DNA of 64,000 nucleotides from Erigeron canadensis (lineage: Eukaryota > Streptophyta > Magnoliopsida > Asterales > Asteraceae). Of this stretch, positions 34,807 to 47,608 are shown piece after piece. The notes under the pieces were generated by a model. The model searched no databases. It was not told the DNA's origin and worked only from the letters and a program-made list of their open reading frames with translations. The position numbers and the translations under genes are program-made. Position 1 is the stretch's first letter, and each line of letters opens with the position of its first letter. The stretch is taken from positions 58,960,587-59,024,586 of the forward strand of contig NC_057761.1 of assembly GCF_010389155.1 (NCBI RefSeq). The letters run 5' to 3'.

Positions 34807-36414
34807 ACTTGGGCATGAAAGCGGGTGGGCCCAAAAGAAGCCCTTCGGGTTACAAAAATCTGAAATGGCTTTATTTGGGAAGTGCTGCCCGCTGCACTAA
34901 TGGGATCCAGCCTTTGAGAATGTACACAAGAACTAGGAAGTTGCCATGGCCATAGTTGTTTCGGTCTGGCATGTAAAATGGGAGGATCCAGATTTGGAAG
35001 CCTGGAATTCAATCATGCGGTGGGTCGTCTCTTTTATAGTTTTTTTCAGCTTCTAACAGGGTTTGGGTTTTAGGTTTATTTGCATCTTTATACTATGTTT
35101 CATTTTAGTATCTCTTCTTTTTTTTCACCACTTGTGGCGTTTAATATTAGTGATCTGTTTTAGTTTTTGTTTGTTTTTTCCTTTATCAGTTAGTACTTAG
35201 TAGAGTGTGGCATAATCCTGCCGTGTATATCTAGAATACATTTGGATAAGGTTTTGTGGTTTGCGAAGAGCTAGAAATGCAAGGTGGGACAGTTTACTTG
35301 TCGTAATAGAAGTTATATATGCTCATTAAATTGTTTGTTTTTATGCTTTGTTGGGGTGTTAGGATGTGCATCTGGATTAGTGAATAATCAATTTTGCAAC
35401 GATCTATAGGGGTTACCTGTTATAGTCAGGATGATGAGCTTGTTCTGGTCTACTTTTGGCTATGGTTACAACTTGGCACTTGCTAGAAGTATAAATTTGG
35501 GCTGCTAATTGGCCTGTCAACTTCTGTGGTCTCACGACTTCCTCTTGAAAACTACGTTTAGTTTAACTTGCAATTAGTAATTGACTAATTGTGGTGAGGT
35601 CAAAAGTCTCGGTTTTGGCCCTGGCCAAAGAAGTTACTATCCTAAAGTTAGTGAACTTAAACTTAAGTTGAAACAAGTATATGCTCCTGTTCTGATTGAT
35701 GAGTCAATTGCACTAATTTGTTGTAGGTAGTTGAATCTTGAAATGAAATTATCGACACTTGGGGATACATTTATTTTGTAATAAAAGATTATTAGTGTGT
35801 ATAGGATTTGGGAATAGTATATAGGCATGACAGAAAATAACAGAATAAAAACATAGGTTATTTTGGTAAAAAATAATAAAGAGAATGGGAAAATTTTATA
35901 TTATAATGATTTGACATTGTGTCATTTGTCACAACACATATTAGGTGGCTTGTCTGCTCAATTTATCAGGTGCTGATCCTTGAAGAAAACAGAACGAAAA
36001 ATATATCACCTCGAAACAACACAATCTGAAGCAAACAAAAACAGATATTTGCCAATTAACATACGATATCCCATTCCCACCTTTGCTTTTCTAGCCCCTA
36101 TGCATTCTTGATCTAGATTTACATGGGGAGAAATAAAACAAAACACAAAATGAAACCCACAATAATGAAAACAAGAAACAAAATTAGACAAAAATGGAAA
36201 ACAATTGAAAATAAAACATAACCAACCTAGCGAAAAATCTAACGGATTCTGAAAAACCTGTTTGTAGCTAAAAACTATAGAAGAGACTACCCATCAGAAA
36301 AGAACTTGGGAATCCTCTCCAAATTTACATTCCCTACTTTCCCAATTGCAACCTTTTCTTGCACATTTGACTTATGGTGGCAAAAGTTCCCTGCCACCTA
36401 AACACATTGCAGAT
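34807..36414. other. Spacer between tail-to-tail YTH genes A and B
   Basis: It contains the 3' untranslated regions of A (from the left) and B (from the right). No third gene was found. The first 400 bp are T-rich, as expected of a 3' UTR. No transposon ends were recognised. Confidence 0.5.
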
Positions 36415-39400
36415 TCAAACATCCCCATTTGCCACGGCCTTCTCTTCTGGCTTGGCCACATCTCCAACATTGGCAGCATCAACTTGCACATTATCCGCAA
36501 GTTTGATCTCATTAATCAAATCTGCCACTCCCTCAACCGTCTTTGGTGAAAGAACCTCTACCTTAACGCCCTCTTTGTTCTTCTCATCAAGAGAGGGCTT
36601 TCCATCCCATACCTAAATAAATTTTAAAAAAAAACCAAAAAAACATGAAGAGCCATACCACAAAGATCCATACAAACAATCATTCAACAATATTAAAGTA
36701 CCTGTTTCTGAAACTGCTGTTGTTTTGCCTTCTTCTCCTGAATTTTCTTCTGTCGGTCCTCATAAAACTCAAAATCATCTAAAATGCATTGCATGCTGGA
36801 ATGCTCTTTGAATATTTTTATCACCTGTAACCCTTGTTCTAACATCACCTGAAAATATATGCATTCAGTGAGACCTAATAACACACAAACTCATACTTTT
36901 CAAACACAAGAATAATATAAATGGTAATGATTAATGCTACCTCTTGAGTATCCCTGCTATTGGTAACAGGTTTGTTCTCATTATTTTCACATATAATGTG
37001 TTTCAGCAAGCTGTTTGGTAAATCTTTAATGATATGCCACTTTACAGGGAAGCACCCAATCCACTTGTCCTGTTGCCAGTACTCTAAGCTTTTTTCAAAA
37101 TCAACCGGGCCAACCATCTCCGCAATACCAACAAATTGTCCGCTCGTATTAACCTAAAACATATGTAAAAATCAAGTTAACAAAGAAACTTCAGAATAAA
37201 AAAGAACACTAGACATGACGGGAAAAAAAAAACTTTTTTTAATATAAAACTAATACTCACTGAAAAGAAAAGAAAAACAGGGCAGCCTTCAGGCTTCTGT
37301 TGGGCTTCTTGGTATGCTGCATCAAGCTTCTTGTTTCCATTTTGTGTACTGGCCCAAACATTATACTTGATACTTTTATGAACATCATCCTCACTGTAAG
37401 ACTTGATTATAAAAAACTTGGCATTTTCATAAGTGTCGGGAAAATCTGCCTTGTTGTATTGCTCTCTTTCAGAAGTCAAGTTGACTTCTTTGACCTCTCT
37501 GGCTTCCTCATCAATTTCAGTAGGTGCCTGGTTCAAGTCCTGCCCCTTTAAAGCTATGCTAATGGGTGTGAACAGCTTTGGGTTCTTGGCGGGCTTGCCT
37601 CTGGGTCCACAGCCAAGCTCGTTCAGCCCATCAGCATTCTCGCTGTAACCAAAGAAAGCATTCCCACGTCCTCTGGGCTTGTACTTGTTATCAAAGGGTA
37701 GCCAACTACGCCCATTACTTTGCAAATCATAAGCATTAGACCCATACCCATAACCAGACCGATAAGCATTTCCATACTGGCCGTATAACTTGTTCTGATA
37801 CATTCTGTTCATAAATCCAGTTGTCGTGTTCATACCAGAAATTGGCCTCGGGCCCTGCAAACAGTATATTTGTTAAAACCTTTAAACTTCTGCAAGACAT
37901 ACAAAAATCTTAAAACATACACATGGAAATAACATTAGACAAAATAAAAGTATACCATGAGATGCGAAGGAAGATTCTGATTTTTTGATGCAACCCCGTT
38001 CGTATATGAGTTGTTTCCATTTGTTCTACTTTGCGGGTCAGAATACATTGAGACATCCAACCAAGAGTAGGGGGAATAGACCCCAGTAGAGCTGTATCTC
38101 AAATCTTGATAACCATTTTGTGCACCCTTCCCATATGTGCCGTTTGCATTGTAGCCTGCATTTTGATATGGTGTTGTTTTCACAGGGGCAGAACCAGTGT
38201 TTCCCTTCGAAGCAACACCATTAGAATTTACTTTAACTGCGTCGACCGTTGTAGACTGTTTGTCAGCAACTGGAGGTGCAGCAGCCTCCCCTTTAACAGG
38301 GGCGGTAGTAGCTGGGTAGGGAGCACCAGCAGAATTCAATTGTTGGAAATAATGACTAGGATACTGGTACTGTTGTCCAAAAAACTGGCCATCCTGACCA
38401 ACAGTTGGCACAGGTGAAGTAGCAGGAGAATAAGGCCCATACGAGGGATAACCATACCCATAAACACCCTGTAATAAAACACGAACATAAGTCACCAGAA
38501 CAATAAATAAAAAATTAAGCATGCCTAAGCTTTCATATGGAACAAGTATTTACATGAGCCAAATCAAGATTCTCAGAATTCATATATCTGGAGTAGTCAT
38601 AAAAATCAGTCGTCACCCCATCATATCCTGAATAACAACAAATACAAGATATATTAGAAAAAAAACTTACAAAAAAATGACAAAAATCTAGACAAGTTAA
38701 CCCAGCTACAAATCAATTACCGTAATAATAATTCGGATAATAGGCCAATGATGAGTCCATATAATCGGTAGTTGCAGTCTTATTGTTAGGTTGGACCTTA
38801 CCATTTCCGGTCTCCACTGAAGTCTGCAGATATAAACATATATAACATACCAAACAGATTAATCTCCGGGAATTCGTGCAATCAGTATAGCATAAAATTC
38901 AAAATCTTCAAATACAGCTTCCTAGAGCAACATATATACATACTCACAGACATACAAGAACACTTATACATACACACAAAATCACATAGACAATATACAA
39001 AAGCAGATAGTTATAGATAAAAAAAATTAGATGCATAGAGAATATTAAACACAAAAACAGTATATACTTAATATTAAACGCATATGTAAAATTGCTGATA
39101 CACATGCATAGAGCAATACACACATATATATAATATACACAAAAATTTATATACAGATAACATATATATATAACCTTCTTAGTGGGTTCAGGAATTTCCA
39201 AAGTCTTGGTTTGAGAATCCAATGAAAGATTCTTGAGCAAATCAGCAGCTTCTGTACACATAAAAATAATAACTTCTTTATCAATAAAACTATCAATCTT
39301 TACAACACAATCATGAAAAAGAATAAAAAAACAACCGAACGTTAAACCCTAAACCCTAGATAACAACTAATCCGAAAAATTCAAGATCTGTTACCGAAAA

Positions 39401-39594
39401 GATTTCAACTTTAAACAATATAAACAAACCCCACCAAAATACAACAAAAATCAAATCATTAACTTTGTTTTTTTTTAATTAAAAAAAAAATCAAGAAAAC
39501 ACAAAGAAAGAAATCAAGAAAATTACTATATGAAGATTAATAAAGTACTCATAATAATGAACTTACGATCTGCAGGAGGGGCAACGGCAGCCAT
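36415..39594 (-). CDS. ECT2-like: YTH-domain m6A reader, ECT2-like (copy B)
   Basis: Nine coding exons on the minus strand, 39594-39567, 39251-39175, 38823-38721, 38627-38554, 38468-37956, 37854-37261, 37153-36941, 36848-36702 and 36612-36415, give 648 residues. All junctions keep frame and exons 1, 2, 4, 7 and 8 have exactly the lengths seen in copy C. The start [20 protein letters not shown], the Tyr/Pro-rich region ([19 protein letters not shown]) and the complete YTH domain are present, with cage residues W432, W489 and W494. Exon 3 is shorter than in A and C (103 versus 145 and 142 nt) and lacks the LDRSxTPLIP peptide just before DYMD. The C terminus ([12 protein letters not shown]) has lost the VNGVANGC end shared by A and C. 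It is probably functional as an m6A reader but is the most divergent of the three. Confidence 0.93.
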
Positions 39595-39728
39595 GGTGAT
39601 GGATCTTGTCTAAAGATTTTGGAGGGGGTTTTTTGAGTGGGGAAATTTGGGGAATGTGTTTTTTCCGCCGCCACAAAAAAAAATAAAATTTGAGAGGGTT
39701 TTTAGGGTTTGAAAGAGTGGTTTTTGTA

Positions 39729-39744
39729 GTGGTATCAAATTGAA
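39729..39744 (-). promoter_or_regulatory. Promoter motif related to the A/C inverted-repeat block
   Basis: On the minus strand TCAATTTGATACCACT lies 135-150 bp before the ATG of copy B. It resembles the core ATTTGAATCACCACT in A and C, but lacks the left GTGGTG arm. The similarity is short, so common descent is likely only because of the gene context. Confidence 0.35.
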
Positions 39745-39759
39745 AAGTGTGGGTTCAAT

Positions 39760-40897
39760 TCAAAATAGCCCCTTCCCTGTATTCATATTTATATATTTGG
39801 TCCTCCTTGTTTCAGAGATCGTTTGCTATGTGTACGGTTCTATGCTTGTAGACGTGGCTTGTATTGTTGGCCCATGATATAGATGGTTAACCCTTTGATT
39901 AGTTGTATTTTCAAGTGTTCTAGCTTGTATCTTTTTTGCGTGCGTCTTTTGTGTGTATTTAACGAAATCCAACTTTTCATAATCATAACATGATACGAAT
40001 ATGTATTTTTAACCGAGACCTAAGATCAACGGTTTAAAGAAACTTTTTTCGTTCTTAAAGCAAGTACGCTTTTCAATTTTTTTTCTTATTTGTACAAAGC
40101 AATAACACACAAAACTCTCTATTTAACTTTTCACTAAAATCAATACGTCTAAACATAAGATAGCTGCTTTCACAACTCGAATGGGGATAATAGTATGTCA
40201 TTAAAAATATATATTATATACAATACAATTATGTTACGAATTATTTTATCGCTTTATTAGAACATTAATATTTTATTCACACATGATATTCGGGTAACCT
40301 GTTGATTCGTAAAACTCATCTTTTAACATTTTTTCGATATTCACTCATTTTTCATAATATCTTTTCCAATCTAAGTAGCCTAAGTAAACATAAATCATAG
40401 ATCTATTGGATTGGTCCAAGCATGATAAAGTAGACTGATTTTTACCCATCACACGAACAACTATACAAAATTTCGAAAATGGTCTTTTAAGTCATACAAG
40501 AATTTTTAAGTTCAATTTATACTACATATATACAACAAGAAAAGTAAATTGTTTTACATACAAGAAAAATATGAAGTAACCTTGCTAATTAAGTTGCTAT
40601 ATGTCAATGACGAATATATGTGGTGGTAAAAGGAAAATCTATAATATAACTAAAAGATGAGGCTAGAGGTACATTTGGCATCATTAATCCCTCTTATTTA
40701 GCTTAAAACTCTCTCCCTATTTATCCTTTATTTTTTTAATATTTATTTAATAAATGACTGACATTTAATAAAAAAAAATCTTATAAAAAAACCTTTATTA
40801 TTATTATCTATATGTATACCATCTAGAAAAAACTCTCACATATTTTTAAAAAAAAACTACGATCGACTACCAAAAAGGTTTTTCTATTTATATTTAA

Positions 40898-40899
<2 letters not shown>
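39760..40899. other. Intergenic upstream of YTH gene B
   Basis: No gene was recognised. AT-rich, with a T-run near 40077 and A-runs near 40770-40850. Confidence 0.4.
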
Positions 40900-40947
<48 letters not shown>

Positions 40948-40948
40948 T
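40900..40948 (+). repeat. (ATT)n microsatellite
   Basis: About 15 uninterrupted ATT units, an obvious polymorphic microsatellite, 70 bp upstream of the RPA-like fragment. Confidence 0.95.
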
Positions 40949-41019
40949 AACATTGAATTTTTATGTTATTGTTATTATTGTTTCTTTTAATTTAGTTTAT
41001 TGTCCATTATAGGTTCATT

Positions 41020-41193
41020 ATGGCTTCTTCTTCAACAACAAAAAATAAGACCACATTAGTTCATCTTGAAAATCTTAAGCCAACACATGTCAACCATCAT
41101 CTATGACTATGTGTTGTGCATGTATGGACTGTTTCGGAGTGAAACAACCCGAATAAAATCAAAACGTTCAAGATGGTCTTTGTTGATGAATTG
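41020..41193 (+). pseudogene. RPA-like (DUF223-type) OB-fold fragment, decayed
   Basis: The frame from the ATG at 41020 reads MASSSTTKNK, LVHLENLKPTHVNHHL, stop, LCVVHVWTVSE, stop, NNPNKIKTFKMVFVDEL, then a splice donor GTATGT at 41194. The pattern (L..LKP...., VRVW-like strand, then KMVFVDE) is that of the first OB fold of plant RPA70-like/DUF223 proteins, which Helitrons and other transposons often carry. Two in-frame TGA codons show it is broken. It resembles the decayed minus-strand fragment at 55766-56432. Whether an acidic open frame at 41706-41840 was its last exon cannot be decided. Confidence 0.6.
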
Positions 41194-41705
41194 GTATGTA
41201 TACTCTACACTTTTTGTTTCTCTTATTCTTTAACTAGAGTTGATAAAAATAAAAATAAAAAAGATAAATTGAATCGATGTTTATATGGAATTATTTTTCA
41301 TATGTTTCTTTTTTAGCTTTCGTATTGATTAAGTTGTGATATTGGTCATACACTTTTTGTTTCTCTTTTCATTTAACTAAAGTTGAAAAAAAATAGGTAA
41401 ACTATAATCAATATTTATATGGAGTTAATTTTCATATGTTTCTTATTTTGCTCACTAGCTTTTCGTTACATAAGAAAAACACTATTGAATTAGCTTTGAC
41501 TAAAAGAACATCAAAAGTTGTTATCAATAATCAATTTACCAAGAATATATATAGAGATTTGTGAAGCAAAAATTTACCCATCAAGAATTAGTACTTGATC
41601 TTTGTACGCAACACAACTTCTTTATTTTTTTAATTATTATTATATGTTTATGTTTATTGATTGATATATAATTTAATATAAAAGCAATCTTAGTTTCGAC
41701 GACAG

Positions 41706-41840
41706 GATAGTGATAAATCCAACGACGAAGGTGAATGGAACTATTCAAATGAATCAGAAGACGATCCTACGTTTAATATCGATTATTTTGATAATGAGTA
41801 TGATTTCGATATGTATGATAGACCTTTCCCGAAAGATTAG
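41706..41840 (+). other. Possible acidic last exon of the RPA-like fragment
   Basis: After an acceptor (CGACGACAG) an open frame of 44 residues runs to TAG, very acidic and Tyr-rich (DSDKSNDEGEWNYSNESEDD, DYFDNEYDFDMYD). The composition looks like real coding sequence rather than chance AT-rich DNA. No family was recognised and linkage to the upstream fragment is inference. Confidence 0.3.
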
Positions 41841-41975
41841 TTTATTACGCATTACTTCTTCATTTTTTTGTTTTTATTTGAATCATTTTATGTTTTATTT
41901 GTATGTATCTTAGTTATATTTAGTTTCTATTTAATATGTTTAAATTTCAATTTTTTAGCTTTGATTAATATATAA

Positions 41976-42010
41976 CTAGATTATTGTCTCGCCTAATACG
42001 TGAGATAGCA
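41976..42010 (-). mobile_element. Helitron-type 3' end, minus orientation
   Basis: CTAGATTATTGTCTCGCC and onward, read on the minus strand, gives a terminal CTAG preceded by a hairpin-like region. It is nearly the same as the end at 61023 (CTAGATTATTGTCCCGCG), so both belong to one family. The element extends to the right; its 5' end was not found. A phrase TTACGCGAGACAATAT near 43091 is an inverted relative. Confidence 0.45.
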
Positions 42011-44511
42011 TATTTAATTAGTGACAAGTTATCGTTTTACAATATCATACATTGACAACCATATATAAAAGATGTTGAAAATAGATTAATTAGTGTCATG
42101 GTGTTAAAGTTGTAAATTAATTAGTATCTTGTTGTTAATGTATATCTTTATATAGAAAAAAAAAAAACATAAAACTTCATGATTTTATGTTTCTATAAAC
42201 AATTAGTAACACTTCAAATTATTGTGTCAAGTGATAGTTTGAAATTCAATATAAATAGATTTCTTTAGCGGAATATAAATAAGAGTTCTATATGGATTTG
42301 ACTTTTCTTTAATTAGTGTAACTATATTAGTCTTTTTTTACAATTTTCACGTAGTTTAATGTTTATTTAAATACACATATAAAGAAAATTTAACAAAACA
42401 AAAGTAGTTAGCATTTGAACCACGCATGTCTAAGATGAAACCCAATATTATTGAAAACCCTCTTAATTATCCATTCGTACAAGCTTCGGAAGTGTGATTT
42501 ATACCCTGATGGATTTCCTTAAAGTTTAAGACCTTGTCAGTAGCTCACCTTTTGAAAGTTTACTTTTTGTGTTTATAGTTAACCTTTTGAAATTTTTAAA
42601 ATTAATTTCACATCAATATATTGAGGTTTCGAATTATGTAATTATAGTTAAATTTTTAAAAATTTTCAAAATATTTTTTTAAAATCATGGTTGAATTTTA
42701 TTATTAATATTAATAATATTTGAAACAAATATTGGGTTTATGTAACAAATTTAAAAACTAAAATATTTAAGAAATTAAAATCTTAAACTTTTAATATTTA
42801 CTTTAATTAACACAACTTATGTAAAAGCAAATTATAATACAATAATTAAAATATGAAAGTTCATAATATAATCTTATAAGAGACCTTAAACTTCAACTTA
42901 TAGATTTATTAGGAAAAACATATAATTAATAACTTATTAAAAAGTGTCAAGTAATAAGTTTTTCAATTTGATAGGATCAACAACATAAGCAAATGTTAAT
43001 TAAATGAAATAAAACATTTCAACTGGTTAATAATTATTTAAGAAAATCGTATTTTTGTATATATAAAAGTAAAATTATATTTTATGTATATTACGCGAGA
43101 CAATATAAATACGCGAAATAAACATAATAAGTTTTAAGAATAACATAATTATTAATTATAGATAAAACATGTTAAAATACAATTGTATTGTTATTTAAAG
43201 TTTTATTTGCATCAAAAATGGCTAGTAAGATATATAATTTTTTGTATAATGACAATGTAATGTTAATACATTTAATACTGGTGAATATAGTAATATTCAA
43301 AATTGCTCTTTAGTGTAGTTGTTTTCTATAATATGGTTGTTTTATATTTGTATAATGATGATATAAAAGTAAATATAAACAAAATACTTTATCTACTATA
43401 ATTAAATTTCAAACCAACTCATTTAGGTGGGGTGGCCACCATGACATCCTTGAGAGTCTGTTGTCGTGAGGGACGCATGCTCAATTCTTGTCGTGGATAA
43501 GACTGGTAATGATAACTAATCATCGATGCAAAAAAACTCAACATTGAGGTTTAAATGAAATTCTTGTCGTGAGGGACGCATGCTCAATTCTTGTACACGG
43601 GATCAAAAGGGTTCCCTTTGATATACCCTGTGATTTAAATGAAATTTCAAAAAACATATTATCTTCTTATTTATATAAAATCAAATACTCGATAATAAAT
43701 ATTAAACTACATTATGTATCTATTTAATAAAATAACATATTTAGTTTATGTGTTTTGTTCGAATAATCTAACTTCCAATAATAAATCAGACAATCTAACT
43801 TCCACATTTTTGTGTTTTGTTTTAGTATTTTTCCGTATTTTATAACTCTTTTTTAAATATTTTTTCTTGTAATATTTTGTCAAAATATAAAAGGTAATTG
43901 TTCTTGCATTGAAATTTAAATATGCGTACGAAATTAAACTAAGTTAATAAAAAATTTAAGACTTGTAATGAAAAATTCAAACTCATTATGTTTTTATAAT
44001 TATATATCATGTATTCAATTTCTCTGTGTAACTAAGAGATGATAGTTTCATAGGTGACATTTTTAGTTTTTTTGTCACATTAAATTTTTAATGAGGTGCC
44101 ATATTTTACATTTAAATTGTTATATCTATGTTGCCATGTACAATCTTTATCATCAATTTTGATCATAATCATTAATCATAATCATAATCATTAATATTTA
44201 ATTTTTCATTTTATATATAAGTACAAAGATTATATACATTACACTACTTTTTTTTATTTAATTCAATGATAATTATCTTTTATCAAATAAGATTGTTTAT
44301 TATATTATGCTTATTTTTTGAAAAGTATTTATTATATTATATTTAATAATTATATATCATGAGAAAGATTTTTATGATTTAAATATTTATGTTTCATTAG
44401 TCTTGCTTTTATACTTGGCGCGTATAATATATTCATAAACTATATTTTTATTTTTTTTATCAATCGTAATCTGATAGTTCTTTATATTACCATAACTATG
44501 AATAATAATGT
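42011..44511. other. Intergenic, very AT-rich
   Basis: No gene was found on either strand. Probably old transposon remains. The only clear structure is the short direct repeat at 43461-43594 and the inverted Helitron-end-like phrase near 43091. Confidence 0.4.
43461..43594 (+). repeat. Direct repeat of about 30 bp
   Basis: TGTCGTGAGGGACGCATGCT followed by CAATTCTTGT occurs at about 43463-43492 and again at 43564-43593 without mismatch, separated by 101 bp. It is more GC-rich than its surroundings. Confidence 0.8.
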
Positions 44512-46952
44512 TGTAACACCCCAACAAGGCGGAATCATGGAGTATCACAAGAAAAACACAATACGACATGGAAATTATGTAGAATAAACTAAATGCATAA
44601 AAGGATCAAGTAAATCCATACGAGCCATTTAGTAGTGCAAGCAACCGGATCACATCTAAGCATAAACCCTAATCGGGAATAATGAATCACGGATCCAAGA
44701 AGTCCAAGTCCAAATCCAATTCTAGCAAAATCAGGCAATCAATCATCCAATACATCTTTGAGCTAACCTGTCACCTGGAAAGTGTACTAACACGCGTCAA
44801 CATAAAGTTGGTGAGTTCGTAGGGGTAAGTAATAGGAATCAAGTGTGGCGGGATAACAAACGTTAATGATATACGAGGATTAGAATACCTAATCACGTCC
44901 AAGGAAAACCTAGAAGGTTTCACGATATCACAAATCAACACAAGTCAACGTTTACATTCAATCAACACATATCGGCACGACTTACATATACTTCAAAGGC
45001 GTGATCATAACGGCATGACTTACGTATATTTCAACGGCATGACTTACATATATTTCAAATGCATGATCACAAAACATTACAATCAACGTTACGTTACAAC
45101 TAAACATTCACACACAATAAACACGTTAAACAATATCGTTAACAACAACGTTATGCCACAAATGTGGACTTACTCGTTATGCCATCGACATGGCGGAATC
45201 ACGTTATGCCACTAATCGTGGACTTACTTGTTATGCCATCGACATGGCGGAATCACGTTATGCCACTAATCGTGGACTTACTCGTTATGCCATCAACATG
45301 GCAGGAATATGCCATCAACATGGCGGAATCACGTTATCTCAATCACATGCATACAAATACAAATCTATAATACGTTAAGGGAGAAAAAGTTATCATGCGA
45401 GATCCTATGTCCCGATCCTTATCAAAACGTTTTCCAGCAATCAACAACACAATGCACATACACTTCTTACGATTATAATTTCAAGGAATCATTGATGCTT
45501 ATATATAGGGTCGTCCGCAGCCTTCCCACCACATCTCCTATTCATTGAAAGTATAACTGTCTTCCATGTATGTACAACTACCCAAACCATAAGTATTCAT
45601 AAACGGAAGCATAATTAACCGAGCAACAAGTCCGTACGTTAATCAAACAATCAATCAATCGAGTAAACAACAATAACAAGCACTACACTTTTCAGCCCGA
45701 ATCTCAATTGAGTAGGGAGGGTTTACGAAACTCACCTTGGCCTCTAGAAGTCATTAGAATGAGCTTAAGCGGGTGAGTGGGGAGCACAACGATCACAACC
45801 TATTGAATCAGCAATTCATCATTGCAAGGTATTCTCAATTGGTAAGGTCTAGCTAGCTAAACTATGCCACAATCCTGAGGATGCTTTAAAAGTGATTCAA
45901 GAACGTTTAAGCGACAAGGGGAAAGGGTTTAGTTAAATTCGGTTCGATGACTTAGCACCAAAATTTGACTTGAGAATCAAAGTGTTTAGAAATGTATTTA
46001 ACCAATTTTGTTGACCTTAAAATGATGATATAAGACTAATAAACAAGCTTTGGATCATTGAAAGTTGACCGATAACCGAACGAAAACGCTAAGGGAGGAC
46101 AGGGGATTGGCAGACGATCTGGCGGATGATCCGCCGGATGATGTAATGAACACGGATCATCCGTCAGTTCATCAACATCGTCCGCAGATTACGAAAAACA
46201 AGAAAACGGGTTTTGACCTAAAAATCGACAACCTTAGAAGCCAAATCCGGTTATCAAACTTTAACACAACCAAATTCAAGTATAACCATGACATAAAAAC
46301 ACACCAATTCACAAACCCACTTCCAATTTCTAACGATTTGATTAAAAACACGTTTTTAAGTTAAAACACATAAATTTCGCCAATATGGACCACCAAACTT
46401 TTAGATTGACAATAAAGAAGTAACCTACAATGTAAAAGGAACGTTTTGAGCTATGAAACACTTACCAATTCGGTCTAGAATCTCAAATCCGAAATTAGGG
46501 CTCAAAACCTTGGATGAACACTTGAAACTTGTAAAAATCTTGGACTTTGATGATGTAGGTTATCATTGCTAATAAGTTTAGTTAATTTAACACTCACAAC
46601 ACAATATTTGCAAGGATTTATCATGAATTTATGGTGGGGTTCTTTTGGTAGATGAAGAAGAAGAAAAAGGAAGAGAGAAATGAGATAAGGAAAGGAAATG
46701 TGGGAGTGGGGGTGTGGGAGACTAAGGGAGCCGGCCTTGGTGTCCAAAAAGGAGGCTCCCGCTCCGCTAATTCCGACCAATTGCTATTCGTTAAACATTT
46801 AAACGCCAAAAAGGACCCGTTAACACATTTAAACTCAACGTTACGTTAAAATATGTCAAAACGTTCAATAATTCATATTCATTCACAAAATCGTTCTCAC
46901 TTAATTATGTTTAATTACAAGTCAATTAAGGTCAAAAGTCACGAATGTTACA
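44512..46952. mobile_element. Solo LTR, TSD AATGT
   Basis: The 2441-bp block starts TGTAACACC and ends ATGTTACA, so it has TG...CA ends with short inverted repeats. It is flanked by AATGT at 44507-44511 and 46953-46957, an exact 5-bp target duplication. No internal retrotransposon domain (gag, protease, RT, integrase) and no second copy are present. This is therefore a solo LTR left by recombination between two LTRs, most likely of a Ty3/gypsy element given the TGTAACACCCC start. It contains a 54-bp tandem array and a purine-rich stretch near 46645-46720. Small open frames inside it are not regarded as genes. Confidence 0.85.
45164..45340 (+). repeat. 54-bp tandem array inside the solo LTR
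   Basis: Units start at 45164, 45218 and 45272 with GTGGACTTACT.GTTATGCC, and the third is partly rearranged. Each unit has two sub-repeats around TTATGCCA, and ATCGACATGGCGGAATCACG in between. Such arrays are common in plant gypsy LTRs. Confidence 0.88.
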
Positions 46953-46957
46953 AATGT

Positions 46958-47608
46958 AACTATCAATTATTGTTTTTATATTTATGTTCTCAATTATCCC
47001 GCACAACATACGAGTTTAATCTAGTATCTAGTATATATAGTGAATGACATGCTTTTTCTTTTATTAATAAATTAATAGTTATCTATATTTGTTAAATAAT
47101 AGTCAGATAATCAAATAGACCTTTAATGTATATAACATAATTGTAAACGATTTGATAACTTAATAATACGGTTACAATATAAACTCATACATGCATGAGT
47201 ATATATATTAGTTCATTATGTTTATACATTACACTGATCGATCGATTTATGGCTTCCTGAGTATATACATACTTTATTAAATATACAAAATTTAATTATT
47301 TTAAATAAAAGGACTAATATTGTGTTTTCTTAATATTAGTGATTAAATATTAATGATGAAAATTGTAAATTAGTGATGAAAAACAAAAAAATGTAAATTA
47401 TCCAAAGTAGATGGAATAATGTTGTGTTTACTTAATATTAAATTTGGTAATGGTACTATTATTTAGATCTAAGGGTTGTAATCAAAAGTTTGAACTCATC
47501 TAACTGTCCTTGTTTCTTCATAAAAGAATTTAGGACCTTGTTATATATAGATTGGTAGATAAAACTACTCGTTATTGGATGGGCCTGAGTACTAGTATAT
47601 AAATATAA
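46958..47608. other. Intergenic spacer, AT-rich
   Basis: No gene or element ends were seen between the solo LTR target duplication and the Helitron at 47609. Confidence 0.4.

Noticed and set aside
45015..46850. Several short open frames, some with repeated peptide phrases
   Set aside because: They lie inside the solo LTR; the repeated peptides simply translate the 54-bp tandem array.
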